DNA of 64,000 nt from CAZDVQ01 sp964508975 (GCA_964508975.1 CAZDVQ010000012.1:1-64000); one strand, 5' to 3'. Shown: positions 18,333 to 26,796, counted from the stretch's first letter. Numbers and translations are program-made. The notes: generated by a model not told the origin, from the letters alone.

Positions 18333-19715
18333 TTATAGCGGCAATAGGGTTTCAGAGAGGATGGCTTTATCGTCGAAGGGGTGTTTAATCCCATGGATGT
18401 CTTGGTATTTTTCATGGCCTTTCCCGGCTAGCAGGATGATGTCGCCATCTTTGGCCAAGGCTACTGCTGTGCGGATGGCCTGGAGTCGGTCGCTGATGCG
18501 GAGCACCTTGGGTTTAAGCTCCACCGGAACACCTGCTTCCATATCGTTGAGGATGGCTTCAGGGTCTTCGGTCCGGGGGTTATCCGAGGTGAGTATCACG
18601 CGGTCGCTGGCCACACAACCGGCTTTGGCCATGAGTGGGCGTTTGGTTTTGTCGCGATCGCCGCCACAGCCAAACACGCTGATGACCTGTTCGTTACCGC
18701 TGCGTAAGCCTTGAATAGTGGCCAACACTTTCTCGAGGGCGTCGGGGGTGTGGGCATAGTCAACAATACCTAGGATATTGCGCTTGCGGTTGAGGACGTA
18801 GTCAAAACGGCCTTCAGCCGATTCAAGGGCGCTCAACACGGGCAGGATTTCGTCGCGCTCAAAGCCTAACTCGCGGGCGGCACCATACACGGCCAACAGG
18901 TTGTAGGCGTTGAAGTCGCCCACTAGTTTAGCGTGGATTTCGGCACCATCCAGTTGCAAGAACAAACCATCGAGGTTGTTCTCGATGATGCGCACTTTGT
19001 AATCGGCCATGCTCTTGAGCGCGTAGCTGCGCACGCGAGCGGCGGTATTTTGAACCATTACCGGACCGCGTTTATCGTCGATGTTCACCACCGCGAAAGC
19101 CGTGGCCGGCAAATAATCAAAGAACATTTTCTTGGCGTTGATGTAGGCCTGGAAAGTACCGTGGTAATCTAGGTGGTCGTGGGTGATGTTCGAAAACAAA
19201 GCCCCTGCGAACTGTAGGCCAGCAATGCGGCGCTGTACAATAGCATGCGAGCTACACTCCATGAACACGTAGGTGCAGCCTTGCTCTACCATCTGGGCCA
19301 TCAAGCTGTTTAGGCTAATGGCGTCGGGAGTGGTGTGAGTCGATTCAAACACTTGATCGCCGATGCGGTACTCGACCGTACTAACCAAACCACACTTGAA
19401 ACCCAGACCGGTAAACAGGCGGAACAACAAGGTGGCGATAGTCGTCTTGCCGTTGGTACCCGTAACCCCTACCAGGTGGAACTGCTCTGATGGCCTACCG
19501 TAAAAATTAGATGCCATTTGGCCGAGGGCCTCGGCAGCGTCAGCCACTTTAACGTAGCAAACACTTGCGCTAGCATCAACCGGAACTTGCTCACAAACAA
19601 TTACTTGTGCTCCAGCTTCTACTGCTTTTGCGATATAATCATGGCCATCAACGTGGGTACCTTTAACCGCTACAAAGGCCGTACCGAGGGCTGCCTTGCG
19701 GGAGTCCATAGTCAA
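18333..19715 (-). CDS. murE: UDP-MurNAc-tripeptide synthetase MurE (meso-DAP type)
   Basis: MurE adds the third stem-peptide residue. The P-loop GVTGTNGKTTIATL and the motif TSDNPRTEDP are visible; DNPR indicates meso-diaminopimelate as substrate. The first standard start codon in frame is the TTG at 19713-19715 (then ATG at 19709), but the frame stays open to a TAA at 19806-19808. The upstream codons read NLKSILQGIAFEATQAVEQLT, which looks like the normal MurE N-terminus. No ATG, GTG or TTG precedes that segment; ATC (19793 or 19805) or CTG (19784) are the only candidates. The true gene therefore probably extends about 25-30 codons further. Confidence 0.93.
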   Translation of the reverse strand: MTMDSRKAALGTAFVAVKGTHVDGHDYIAKAVEAGAQVIVCEQVPVDASASVCYVKVADAAEALGQMASNFYGRPSEQFHLVGVTGTNGKTTIATLLFRLFTGLGFKCGLVSTVEYRIGDQVFESTHTTPDAISLNSLMAQMVEQGCTYVFMECSSHAIVQRRIAGLQFAGALFSNITHDHLDYHGTFQAYINAKKMFFDYLPATAFAVVNIDDKRGPVMVQNTAARVRSYALKSMADYKVRIIENNLDGLFLQLDGAEIHAKLVGDFNAYNLLAVYGAARELGFERDEILPVLSALESAEGRFDYVLNRKRNILGIVDYAHTPDALEKVLATIQGLRSGNEQVISVFGCGGDRDKTKRPLMAKAGCVASDRVILTSDNPRTEDPEAILNDMEAGVPVELKPKVLRISDRLQAIRTAVALAKDGDIILLAGKGHEKYQDIHGIKHPFDDKAILSETLLPL

Positions 19716-19822
19716 ACTAGTAACCGTCAGCTGCTCAACAGCTTGGGTTGCCTCGAATGCAATGCCTTGTAATATGGATTTCAGGTTTTTGATAGCGTAA
19801 GTGATTTAATAAGGTGTATAAT

Positions 19823-21967
19823 TTAGCCAAGTACCAGGGTTACGTTGCGGATACCCCGGGTGGATTGACCTGGTTTTACAGATTGCGATTTCACCTTGCC
19901 AACACCAACTGTACGTACCCGTAAACCTTTGTTTTCGAGTAGGAAAATGGCGTCGCGGAGACCCATGCCTAGGACGTTGGGCACCACTTTGTCTTGTATG
20001 TTGCGCTGGGCAAGTTTCACGGTGTCGTTCTCGGAAGTTGCAACGGCCCAAGAGGTTTTGCTTTCATCCTCCACGCGGTATTTCAACAAGTTCAAGATGC
20101 GGAGCATCTCGCTTTTGTAGCCTGCTTGCAGGTTTGGCATCAAGGCCTCGCCCCAGGCAATTTTGCGGCTTGCCAAGTTGGGATGTGCATCAAAGCTCAG
20201 GGCGTAGGTTTTGTCGGCGATTTCACGGAATACCGGGGCACAAACAGTACCACCGTATATACCCGATTTCGGGTCGTACAACATGACTACGCAAGAGTAC
20301 ATCGGCTTGTCGGCAGGGAAAAAACCTGCAAACGATGCCTGGTAGCGTTTGAAGTCTTTGCCTTTGCGAAAGTCTTCTGTATTGGTTACCGCCGTGCCCG
20401 TTTTACCGGCCAGTTGGTATTTATCGGTGTAAATAGCCTTGGCAGTACCATTTTTAACCACGCCCACCAACAACTCGGTTACTTGTTTCAAGGTGCTTTT
20501 GCTCGCGATGCGGCGCTTCAACACGGTGGGTTTAAACTTCTTGATAGGTTGACCGTACTCGCGAATTTCTTCCACGAGGTAAGGTTTCATGTAGTTGCCT
20601 TGGTTGGCCACGGCGTTGTAAAACGACAGTAGCTGGATAGGTGTTAAAGAAACCTCATAGCCCGTCGACATCCAAGGCAAAGAGATACCAGACCAGTCGG
20701 CGGCATCGTTGCTCTTTACAAAGGGATCGCCCTCGCCATCTAGTTCTATCCCGGTGCGGGTGCTGATGCGGAAGTCGTGCAAATGGTTCAAGAAGCGTTT
20801 TTCTTTACCATTCTTGTTGTAGTGTTCGTGTATCAACTTGGCAATACCCACGTTCGATGAAATCTCGAAGGCATGACGAACAGTAGTTTTGGTAAGACCG
20901 TGGTCGACAGCATCTTCCATGGTAGCGTCAAAGAACTTGTGTTTACCGTATTCTAGGTCGATGGTATCGTCGAGGTCAACGTAGCCGTCTTCGAGTAGTG
21001 CCATGATAGAGGCCAACTTGAAGGTAGAGCCTGGCTCGGTACTTTTGGCGATAGCATGGTTGTAATCCTCCCAGTAATCGCCGCTTTCCATCTTGCCGAT
21101 GTTGGCAATGGCCCGGATTGCACCCGTTTTCACCTCCATCAACACGGCGCAACCGTACTTGGCTTCGTACTGTTTCATGGCTTTCATGAGGGCCGACTCC
21201 ACGATGTCCTGCAAGTTAATGTCGATGGTAGTCACCACGTCACGGCCTGCTTTTGGCTCAATGTCGCTCACGTCATGCACAGGCACCCAAGTCTGGTTGT
21301 TGATTTTTTCCATCAAGCGCTGACCTTGCTGGCCAGAGAGGTACTTGTTGTAGTAACCTTCCAAACCAATGCGGAGGGTATCTGTATTAAGGCTGCCGTT
21401 GGCTAGCTTTTCTTCCACTACCTCGTAACGACCAATGGTACGGTAGGCCAAGAGGCGGAATGGATACTGGCGTTTGTTCTGTTGTTCAATGATGAGTCCG
21501 CCTTTGTATTTACCCATGCGGAACACGGGGTAACTCTGGATGCGGGTCATCTGCGGGTAGCTGGCGTGGCGCTTGATGAGGAAGTAACGGTTGTTCGACA
21601 CCTTGGCGTCGTACAGTCGTTGTACCCAAGCACCCACGGTATACTCGTTGTCAATTTCAGAGCCCAGCAGCGAGGCTAACTCGTCCACGTAGCGACTAAA
21701 AGTATCCATCGGCACCACGGTAGCATCCCAGTAGATTGAGTAATACGGTAACGAAGTAGCTAGCAATGAGCCATTTACGTCGTAGATATTACCGCGTTGC
21801 GCTTCAACTGGGCGGAGGGCGATGTACATTTCACGGCCTTTGGCACGCCATTTTTCGCCCTCAAAAACTTGGAGCTGGAAGGCACGCACAAAAACGGCAA
21901 GCGCCACTACTGTAACCAGTAGCAGAACTATGTACGTCCGCGTGAGCATGTCCTTTTTAGCGTCCAT
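19823..21967 (-). CDS. ftsI: Division transpeptidase FtsI/PBP with PASTA domain
   Basis: A 714-residue class B penicillin-binding protein that cross-links septal peptidoglycan. It has an N-terminal transmembrane anchor (about 10-30), a dimerisation region with RGNIYDVNG, and the transpeptidase domain with active-site S314-T-F-K317, the SSN motif around 370-372 and K522-T-G. A single PASTA domain is at about 650-712 (VVPNVLGMGLRDAIFLLENKG). PASTA on the division PBP is more familiar from Gram-positive SpoVD/PBP2x but is found in Bacteroidota. It lies 4 bp after the ftsL-like gene. Confidence 0.94.
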   Translation of the reverse strand: MDAKKDMLTRTYIVLLLVTVVALAVFVRAFQLQVFEGEKWRAKGREMYIALRPVEAQRGNIYDVNGSLLATSLPYYSIYWDATVVPMDTFSRYVDELASLLGSEIDNEYTVGAWVQRLYDAKVSNNRYFLIKRHASYPQMTRIQSYPVFRMGKYKGGLIIEQQNKRQYPFRLLAYRTIGRYEVVEEKLANGSLNTDTLRIGLEGYYNKYLSGQQGQRLMEKINNQTWVPVHDVSDIEPKAGRDVVTTIDINLQDIVESALMKAMKQYEAKYGCAVLMEVKTGAIRAIANIGKMESGDYWEDYNHAIAKSTEPGSTFKLASIMALLEDGYVDLDDTIDLEYGKHKFFDATMEDAVDHGLTKTTVRHAFEISSNVGIAKLIHEHYNKNGKEKRFLNHLHDFRISTRTGIELDGEGDPFVKSNDAADWSGISLPWMSTGYEVSLTPIQLLSFYNAVANQGNYMKPYLVEEIREYGQPIKKFKPTVLKRRIASKSTLKQVTELLVGVVKNGTAKAIYTDKYQLAGKTGTAVTNTEDFRKGKDFKRYQASFAGFFPADKPMYSCVVMLYDPKSGIYGGTVCAPVFREIADKTYALSFDAHPNLASRKIAWGEALMPNLQAGYKSEMLRILNLLKYRVEDESKTSWAVATSENDTVKLAQRNIQDKVVPNVLGMGLRDAIFLLENKGLRVRTVGVGKVKSQSVKPGQSTRGIRNVTLVLG

Positions 21968-21971
21968 GTAT

Positions 21972-22331
21972 TTACCTTTCGGTTTTAGTTTTGATTAAAT
22001 AAGGTCGTTCTTTCAGTTCTTTGAGGCCCAGGGCATCTACTTCGTCGGCGATTTCAGACTGCATGGTTCGGTACATGAGTTCCGATTTTATCGCGTTGCT
22101 TTCCCAGCCAACCCGTTTCAACTTCTCTTGCGATTCGTTGATGCGGCGCACGAGGCGCTCGCCGTAGTTGGCATTGGCGATGTAAATCACGCCGAGAAAA
22201 GCCAAGAAGAAAATGAAGGGCAAATTTTTAAAAAGGATCAGGGTGTTCAAGTTGCTATCGAATTTAGGCAACTTGAACTTGTAGTTCGGGGTGTTATCCG
22301 CGGTATGTCCTTTAAAAGAATTACCCAGCAT
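21972..22331 (-). CDS. ftsL: FtsL-like divisome protein
   Basis: A 119-residue bitopic protein with a cytoplasmic N-terminus, one transmembrane helix (LPFIFFLAFLGVIYIANANY, about 51-70) and a short periplasmic coiled coil (ERLVRRINESQEKLKRVGWE). Topology, size and location between rsmH and ftsI identify it as the FtsL-like subunit of the FtsQLB complex; the sequence alone is poorly conserved. The 175-bp gap to rsmH carries a hairpin island. Confidence 0.8.
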   Translation of the reverse strand: MLGNSFKGHTADNTPNYKFKLPKFDSNLNTLILFKNLPFIFFLAFLGVIYIANANYGERLVRRINESQEKLKRVGWESNAIKSELMYRTMQSEIADEVDALGLKELKERPYLIKTKTER

Positions 22332-22367
22332 GGGATGTATAATTGGTTTTCAAAGATTTTTTGACTG

Positions 22368-22510
22368 TTTTTTTGGGCGTGCCCCTCATGTGCTGGGCGC
22401 ATGAAATGCGCCTGTGCCATTCGGGTCGCTCCCCTACAAGCTCGCTGTTCGCTCGGTGCCTGGCGGCACCGCCCAGCTTCGCTGGGCGCTTTCCGGGCAG
22501 CTCACGCTAG
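22368..22510 (-). repeat. GC-rich hairpin island 4 between rsmH and ftsL
   Basis: On the minus strand: left end TAGCGTGAGCTGCCCGG contains the rsmH TAG stop, then GCCCAGC-GAA-GCTGGGC, GGTGCC / GGCACC, the core CGAGCGAACAGCGAGC, GGCGCAT / ATGCGCC, and right end CACGCCCAAAAAAA. It is in sense orientation inside the dcw operon. Confidence 0.8.
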
Positions 22511-23439
22511 GGAGTGCTTACTGGCGGGGTGTACTCGTGTTCGGTGCGAACACCCACGCGGTACTTGGCGCTTCGGGCCCTAGAGTTTTCCTTCATCTCC
22601 TCGTTGCTGGGCAAAACAGGTTTGCTATGCAATGATTTGAACGGGAAACTCACCCTGCCGTAGAAGTCGGTCTCGCGTACACCATCAAAGTTGCCGGTCT
22701 TGATGAAGTTTTTCACCAGGCGGTCTTCAATGGAGTGGTAGCTCAACACCACGAGGCGGGCATCGGGTTTGAGTACTTCGGCGCATTGGCTAAGCAAGTC
22801 TTTCAAGGCGTTTTCCTCGTCGTTTACCTCCATGCGCAAGGCTTGGAAAACCTGTGCTAGGTAGCGGTGGCGTTCGCCGCGCACCAAGGGGTCGAGTAAA
22901 CTCAAGAAATCGGCGATGGTAGCCAAGCTCCTCGACTGGCGCTCCTGTACAATGGCTTGTGCCAGCGTGCGGGCGTTGCGCACTTCACCGTAGCGACTCA
23001 AGATGTCTTGTAGCTGCTCAACCTTGTATTGCTCCAACACCTTGCGGGCGTTGAGGCTTTGGTTCTGGTTCATGCGCATATCGAGTTCTGCATCGAAGCG
23101 GAACGAGAAGCCTCTTTCGGCCTCGTCAAATTGGTGGGAAGAAACCCCAAGGTCGGCCAGAATACCGTCAACCTTGCGGATGCCTTCCAGGCGCAGGTAC
23201 TTTTTCAAGTGCCTGAAGTTCTGTGGAATCAATTTAAAGCGTGGGTCATCGAGGATATTGGCTTGCGCATCAACATCTTGGTCGAAACCATACAGGCGAC
23301 CGTTGTCGCCGAGCTTTTCGAGGATAGCCCTGGAGTGGCCGCCGCCGCCGAAGGTAACATCCACGTAGATGCCATCGGGCTTGATGTCGAGGCCTTCTAA
23401 GCAGGCATCCAACATCACGGGGCGGTGATAGGTCGACAT
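22507..23439 (-). CDS. rsmH: 16S rRNA m4C1402 methyltransferase RsmH (MraW)
   Basis: RsmH methylates N4 of C1402 in the ribosomal P site. The 310-residue protein has MLDACLEGLDIKPDGIYVDVTFGGGGHS (SAM motif I), LADLGVSSHQFDEAERGFSFR and SYHSIEDRLVKNF, all family hallmarks. Its ATG overlaps the mraZ stop (TAATG). Its own TAG stop falls inside the left end of a hairpin island, so the last codon or so may have been reshaped by the island junction. Confidence 0.95.
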   Translation of the reverse strand: MSTYHRPVMLDACLEGLDIKPDGIYVDVTFGGGGHSRAILEKLGDNGRLYGFDQDVDAQANILDDPRFKLIPQNFRHLKKYLRLEGIRKVDGILADLGVSSHQFDEAERGFSFRFDAELDMRMNQNQSLNARKVLEQYKVEQLQDILSRYGEVRNARTLAQAIVQERQSRSLATIADFLSLLDPLVRGERHRYLAQVFQALRMEVNDEENALKDLLSQCAEVLKPDARLVVLSYHSIEDRLVKNFIKTGNFDGVRETDFYGRVSFPFKSLHSKPVLPSNEEMKENSRARSAKYRVGVRTEHEYTPPVSTP

Positions 23440-23900
23440 TAGCCTTCTGGGTTTAAGCGTGAGCCCATGACATCTTCGGCCAGGGATGCAAAATCAGAAG
23501 GTTCTTCGTCGAGCAAGCTATCGTAGTGTTCTTTCGACCACACCTCGATACGATTAAAGTATGCAAACAGCACCACATCTTTCTGGGCGCCGATGTATTC
23601 CAGCAAGGGCTTGGGGAAGTTGAGCCTTTCCGAAGAGTCGATGGCCAACTCGGTAGCACCGCGGTAGAAGTAACGGACGAAGTCGCGATTCTTTTTCACG
23701 TACATGTTCAATCCGTTGATTTCCTGCGTGATACGATCCCATTCAGCTTTAGGGTAAATCGCTAGGCATTGTTCGAAGCCACGGTTAACCACAAAGCCAT
23801 CCTGTTCCTTCCCATCGAGCTGACGAATCAGCATGGATGGGAGGCGCAAGCGACCTTTGTCGTCCAGTTTTACCTCGAATTCTCCTAAAAACTGTTGCAT
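23439..23900 (-). CDS. mraZ: Transcriptional regulator MraZ
   Basis: MraZ is the AbrB-like DNA-binding repressor heading the dcw cluster. At 153 residues it contains the two SpoVT/AbrB-like repeats, with FLGEFEVKLDDKGRLRLPS in the first and ATELAIDSSERLNFPKPLLEYIG in the second. I chose the ATG at 23898-23900 (MQQFLGEF), which gives the canonical N-terminus; a GTG six codons upstream is possible. The upstream region holds 10-bp-spaced GTGGG repeats, the expected MraZ operator, so autoregulation is likely. Confidence 0.93.
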   Translation of the reverse strand: MQQFLGEFEVKLDDKGRLRLPSMLIRQLDGKEQDGFVVNRGFEQCLAIYPKAEWDRITQEINGLNMYVKKNRDFVRYFYRGATELAIDSSERLNFPKPLLEYIGAQKDVVLFAYFNRIEVWSKEHYDSLLDEEPSDFASLAEDVMGSRLNPEG

Positions 23901-23942
23901 GAAATAGGGTTTACACACTTATGGACTTCAAAAGTATGTACT

Positions 23943-23970
23943 TTTTCCACTTCTTCCCACATTTTCCCAC
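23943..23970 (-). promoter_or_regulatory. MraZ boxes (operator of the dcw cluster)
   Basis: On the minus strand GTGGGAAAAT, GTGGGAAGAA and GTGGAAAAAG follow each other at exact 10-bp spacing, 43 bp upstream of mraZ. E. coli MraZ binds TGGGN repeats with 5-nt spacers, so this matches in motif and period. Confidence 0.75.
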
Positions 23971-24070
23971 TTTTTACCTAAAAAAGTTTTCCACAATATT
24001 TGCAATTTGGTGATACTATATTAAAAATGTGCTATTTATCTATTTTTTGATGACAATTTTGACAAAATAC

Positions 24071-24120
24071 TTTCCCACTTCTTCCCCATAGACAAGAATC
24101 TCTCTACACTTTTTCCCACT
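24071..24120 (-). promoter_or_regulatory. Distal MraZ-box-like repeats
   Basis: Further GTGGGAAA-type repeats occur at 24071-24088 (two at about 10-bp spacing) and 24112-24119, about 170-220 bp upstream of mraZ. They may be a second operator or define where the dcw promoter lies. Confidence 0.45.
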
Positions 24121-24205
24121 TTGCTATTTTTCGGGTGGGAATTTTTACACTTTTTACCACGAATTGGTAAACCTTGGGAACATTTTAGGATACCCGGAAG
24201 GTCAT

Positions 24206-24613
24206 CTACTCCCTTTCTCTCTTAAATATCCACATCATTTGATTAACCGTAAGGCATTCCTTATTATAACCGTTTATGGGATGCAAGTGCCAGCGTTTGC
24301 AAAGGCGACTGGCATTGTTCCGCAATACATTCATTGTTTCGCCTCGATGTTCATAGTTGCCTTCTATTTGTACTACGCCTACCCTAACGGCGCAGTACAG
24401 CCCAATTGATTGGTGTGTTGCTAACCAAGCATCGGCATCAGCCGGTGTGTTCACCTCGCGGCAGTCACACATCTTTTCCTTTGGATTATGGGTATTGCTG
24501 TCTAAAAGTTGTTGTACTATATGTTCAACTTGGCTAAGTTTATTGTCGGTTGTTTGTGGTGACAATAAACAAAGCTTAAACATCAAGTAATTAAAGCACA
24601 GCAGTTGTTTCAT
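24206..24613 (-). CDS. Hypothetical protein upstream of mraZ
   Basis: A 135-residue reading frame starts at ATG 24611-24613. It has no signal peptide or membrane segment of note and no recognised domain; a CDC motif and later Cys residues are present. Its composition (balanced charged and hydrophobic residues) is compatible with a real small soluble protein. It precedes mraZ by about 300 bp on the same strand, but the MraZ boxes suggest mraZ has its own promoter. Two shorter plus-strand frames overlap it and look like shadows. Confidence 0.45.
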   Translation of the reverse strand: MKQLLCFNYLMFKLCLLSPQTTDNKLSQVEHIVQQLLDSNTHNPKEKMCDCREVNTPADADAWLATHQSIGLYCAVRVGVVQIEGNYEHRGETMNVLRNNASRLCKRWHLHPINGYNKECLTVNQMMWIFKRERE

Positions 24614-24657
24614 AATGTATATGGTGGATATTCAAACAATTAGACTTAAGGTGCTCC

Positions 24658-24786
24658 AAGCAAGGCCGCAAAGCGGCCTTGCTTGCGTTAGCTGGCCGGA
24701 GGGCGCCTGCGCAGCAGGCGGTGCGCAGCACGGAGCACCGCGAACCCCGTAGGACAGCGGCGGCCGAAGGCCGCAACGCCCAAAAA
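24658..24786 (+). repeat. GC-rich hairpin island 5 (core type A)
   Basis: Begins with a perfect hairpin AAGCAAGGCCGC-AAA-GCGGCCTTGCTT, then GCGTTAGCTGGCCGGAGGGCG, CCTGC-GCA-GCAGG, GTGC-GCA-GCAC, core CGCGAACCCCGTAGGACAGCG, GCGGCC-GAA-GGCCGC and right end CGCCCAAAAA. Confidence 0.82.
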
Positions 24787-24800
24787 TAATAAATAAAATT

Positions 24801-24837
24801 GGTAGCGGGGGTTGGGCGAGCAATGCTCGCTGGGGGC
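24801..24837 (+). repeat. Repeat module shared with island 6
   Basis: GGTAGCGGGGGTTGGGCGAG plus the hairpin GCGAGC-AAT-GCTCGC. The same GGTAGCGGGGGTTGGGCGAG occurs on the minus strand of island 6 (26797-26828). Confidence 0.7.
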
Positions 24838-24870
24838 ACTCATAACTCATAACTTCTAACTCATAACTCC
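24838..24870. repeat. 7-bp-period tandem array upstream of queG
   Basis: ACTCATA, ACTCATA, ACTTCTA, ACTCATA, ACTCC: 4.7 units. Confidence 0.75.
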
Positions 24871-24878
24871 AAAAGTCC

Positions 24879-24886
24879 TATTTTTG
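24879..24886 (+). promoter_or_regulatory. Putative -7 promoter element of queG
   Basis: TATTTTTG matches the Bacteroidota TAnnTTTG -7 consensus. It ends only 4 bp before the queG ATG, which would imply a nearly leaderless mRNA. No clear -33 box. Confidence 0.35.
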
Positions 24887-24890
24887 TGGC

Positions 24891-25874
24891 ATGAACCAGT
24901 CTAGCATTGCACAAACCAGCCAGTGGTTAAAGGACCGAGCCTACGCGCTTGGCTTTAGTTTTGTGGGCATTGCGCAGGCCCGCGAGCTGAGCGATGAAGC
25001 CCGCAAACTGGATGCATGGCTAAACCGGGGCTACCAAGGCCAAATGCAGTACCTGGAAAATCACTTCGACAAACGCATCGACCCGCGCAAACTGGTGGAT
25101 GGCGCAAAATCGGTGGTGAGCTTAATGTTTAACTATTTCCCGCCGCAGGAACAACAACCTGATGCGCCAAAATTGGCCCGCTACGCCTATGGGAAAGATT
25201 ATCACTACGTGCTGAAACACCGGCTCAAAACCATATTGTACGAGCTGGAGGAGCAACTAGGCCCCATTAACGGGCGCTGTTTTGTGGACTCGGCCCCCGT
25301 GTTAGAACGCGACTGGGCCAAATATGCCGGGCTGGGTTGGATTGGCAAAAACACCCTGCTCATCAATAAGCAGCAAGGTTCGTACTTTTTCCTGGCCGAG
25401 CTCATCCTCGACGTTGAACTGGCCTACGACGCACCTATTAAAGATTACTGTGGTACCTGTACCCGCTGCATAGATGCTTGCCCCACGCAGGCCATCGCGC
25501 CCGAGGGTTACCTGCTGGATGCCAGCAAATGTATTTCGTATTTGACCATTGAGTTAAAATCGGCCATTCCTACCGAGTTCCAAGGCCAATTTGAAAACTG
25601 GGTATTTGGCTGCGATATCTGCCAAGAGGTTTGTCCGTGGAACCGCTTTAGCCAAGCCCACACTGAACCAGAATTCATGGACCAAAGCGGGCTGCTGGAC
25701 CTAAGCCCAACGGATTGGACCGAGATGACCGAGGCGGTTTTCAAACAACACTTCAAACACTCGGCGGTAAAACGGACGGGTTATGCCGGTTTGATGCGCA
25801 ACTTGGCCTTTGCCGGCTATGCTATCCCCCCGGCGGCTCCTGACGCTGCGGAGGATTCTGCATCAACTTCCTGA
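24891..25874 (+). CDS. queG: Epoxyqueuosine reductase QueG
   Basis: QueG reduces epoxyqueuosine in tRNA to queuosine using cobalamin and two [4Fe-4S] clusters. The 327-residue protein carries the catalytic Asp at D133 (CFVDSAPVLERDWA), the stretch AGLGWIGKNTLLI, and two cluster motifs: C187-GTC-TRC-IDACP (C187, C190, C193, C197) with C214, C241, C244 and C248 (CDICQEVCPWN). The C-terminal HEAT-like domain of longer homologues is missing, which is common. The last 53 bp overlap the oppositely oriented DUF1499 gene. Confidence 0.94.
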   Translation: MNQSSIAQTSQWLKDRAYALGFSFVGIAQARELSDEARKLDAWLNRGYQGQMQYLENHFDKRIDPRKLVDGAKSVVSLMFNYFPPQEQQPDAPKLARYAYGKDYHYVLKHRLKTILYELEEQLGPINGRCFVDSAPVLERDWAKYAGLGWIGKNTLLINKQQGSYFFLAELILDVELAYDAPIKDYCGTCTRCIDACPTQAIAPEGYLLDASKCISYLTIELKSAIPTEFQGQFENWVFGCDICQEVCPWNRFSQAHTEPEFMDQSGLLDLSPTDWTEMTEAVFKQHFKHSAVKRTGYAGLMRNLAFAGYAIPPAAPDAAEDSASTS

Positions 25875-26721
25875 TATCCTCGATACGCTTGCGGTTTACC
25901 CCAAAGTCGTAGCTGCCCAAACGCGAAGCAGAGCGAACCTGTATCACTTGCTGCTCGTCGTCGAACAAAAACTCTACATCATCTTGAAACTTGAACAAGG
26001 ACACCGTGAAGCGCAGGTGCCAATAATCTTGTTGCTCATTTTCAAATCGGTGGTTGAAAAACCGTAAGGCATCCCGGAGCAGTTTATCGGTTTCTTCCCG
26101 ACCATTTATATAGGCAATAGCGGCGATATGATGCTTTTCATCGTTCGCAGGGTTCATGCTACACACGCAATTATTGCTTTCCGGGCAAACTTGCAATGCT
26201 GCTGCATTGCCTTTTAAACCCTGTGGCTTACCCGATTGTGTCCAAATGATAATACCCACATAGCTCAAAATCAAACCTACGGCAATTAATATGCTGCGTT
26301 TACGCCACACGATAGGCAGTTTGGCCGCCTCGAGGATAATCACCAGGAAAAGGATGGAGAATGGTGGCACAATCATCTGCATGGTAGAAGTCATACCGTA
26401 CTGCGAGAAATCGACCATGGGCATGGCCGCTACCTTGCGCTCCAATATATAAGCCATGATGATGGCTAAACTAGCCCCAAACAAAGGCACATAGGCCGGG
26501 AATTGAGGTTTAATCAACTTGTACACCAGCAAGGCGCCAGCCAGGAGGGTAAACAGGTAATAGGCCAATATATAATAGATAATAGATGAGTACGACATCA
26601 CCCTGCCTGTCCCGTTATCCACGGGGACAATCTCGGTAGTACCCTGGTGTAAGGTAAAATAGGCTACTACCGAAGCGATACCGAACACAATGGCCAGTAT
26701 GTTTAATGTTTTTTGAGACAA
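25822..26721 (-). CDS. Membrane protein with C-terminal DUF1499 domain
   Basis: A 299-residue protein with about five transmembrane helices in residues 8-165, then a DUF1499-type soluble domain (about 180-285) starting at CVCSMN and ending SRLGSYDFGVNRKRIEDIRKLM, a family hallmark. The function of DUF1499 is unknown. The apparent start is TTG at 26719-26721, because an in-frame TAG lies eight codons upstream and no ATG intervenes. A 7-bp tandem array begins 13 bp upstream. Its 3' end overlaps queG tail to tail by 53 bp. Confidence 0.75.
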   Translation of the reverse strand: MSQKTLNILAIVFGIASVVAYFTLHQGTTEIVPVDNGTGRVMSYSSIIYYILAYYLFTLLAGALLVYKLIKPQFPAYVPLFGASLAIIMAYILERKVAAMPMVDFSQYGMTSTMQMIVPPFSILFLVIILEAAKLPIVWRKRSILIAVGLILSYVGIIIWTQSGKPQGLKGNAAALQVCPESNNCVCSMNPANDEKHHIAAIAYINGREETDKLLRDALRFFNHRFENEQQDYWHLRFTVSLFKFQDDVEFLFDDEQQVIQVRSASRLGSYDFGVNRKRIEDIRKLMQNPPQRQEPPGG

Positions 26722-26733
26722 AACCGTTTGTTT

Positions 26734-26796
26734 GAACTATGAATGATGAACAATGAACAATGAATGATGAATGATGAACTATGAACTATGAACTCC
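26734..26796. repeat. 7-bp-period tandem array, left of island 6
   Basis: Nine uninterrupted heptamers: GAACTAT, GAATGAT, GAACAAT, GAACAAT, GAATGAT, GAATGAT, GAACTAT, GAACTAT, GAACTCC. Confidence 0.85.

Noticed and set aside
24164..24590. Two short plus-strand frames opposite the hypothetical gene at 24206-24613
   Set aside because: Both are contained in the antisense of a longer frame and in the mraZ upstream region; no better start or domain.
24206..24613. Riboswitch or leader RNA upstream of mraZ
   Set aside because: The region 23971-24205 is AT-rich and explained by MraZ boxes; no conserved aptamer is recognisable.
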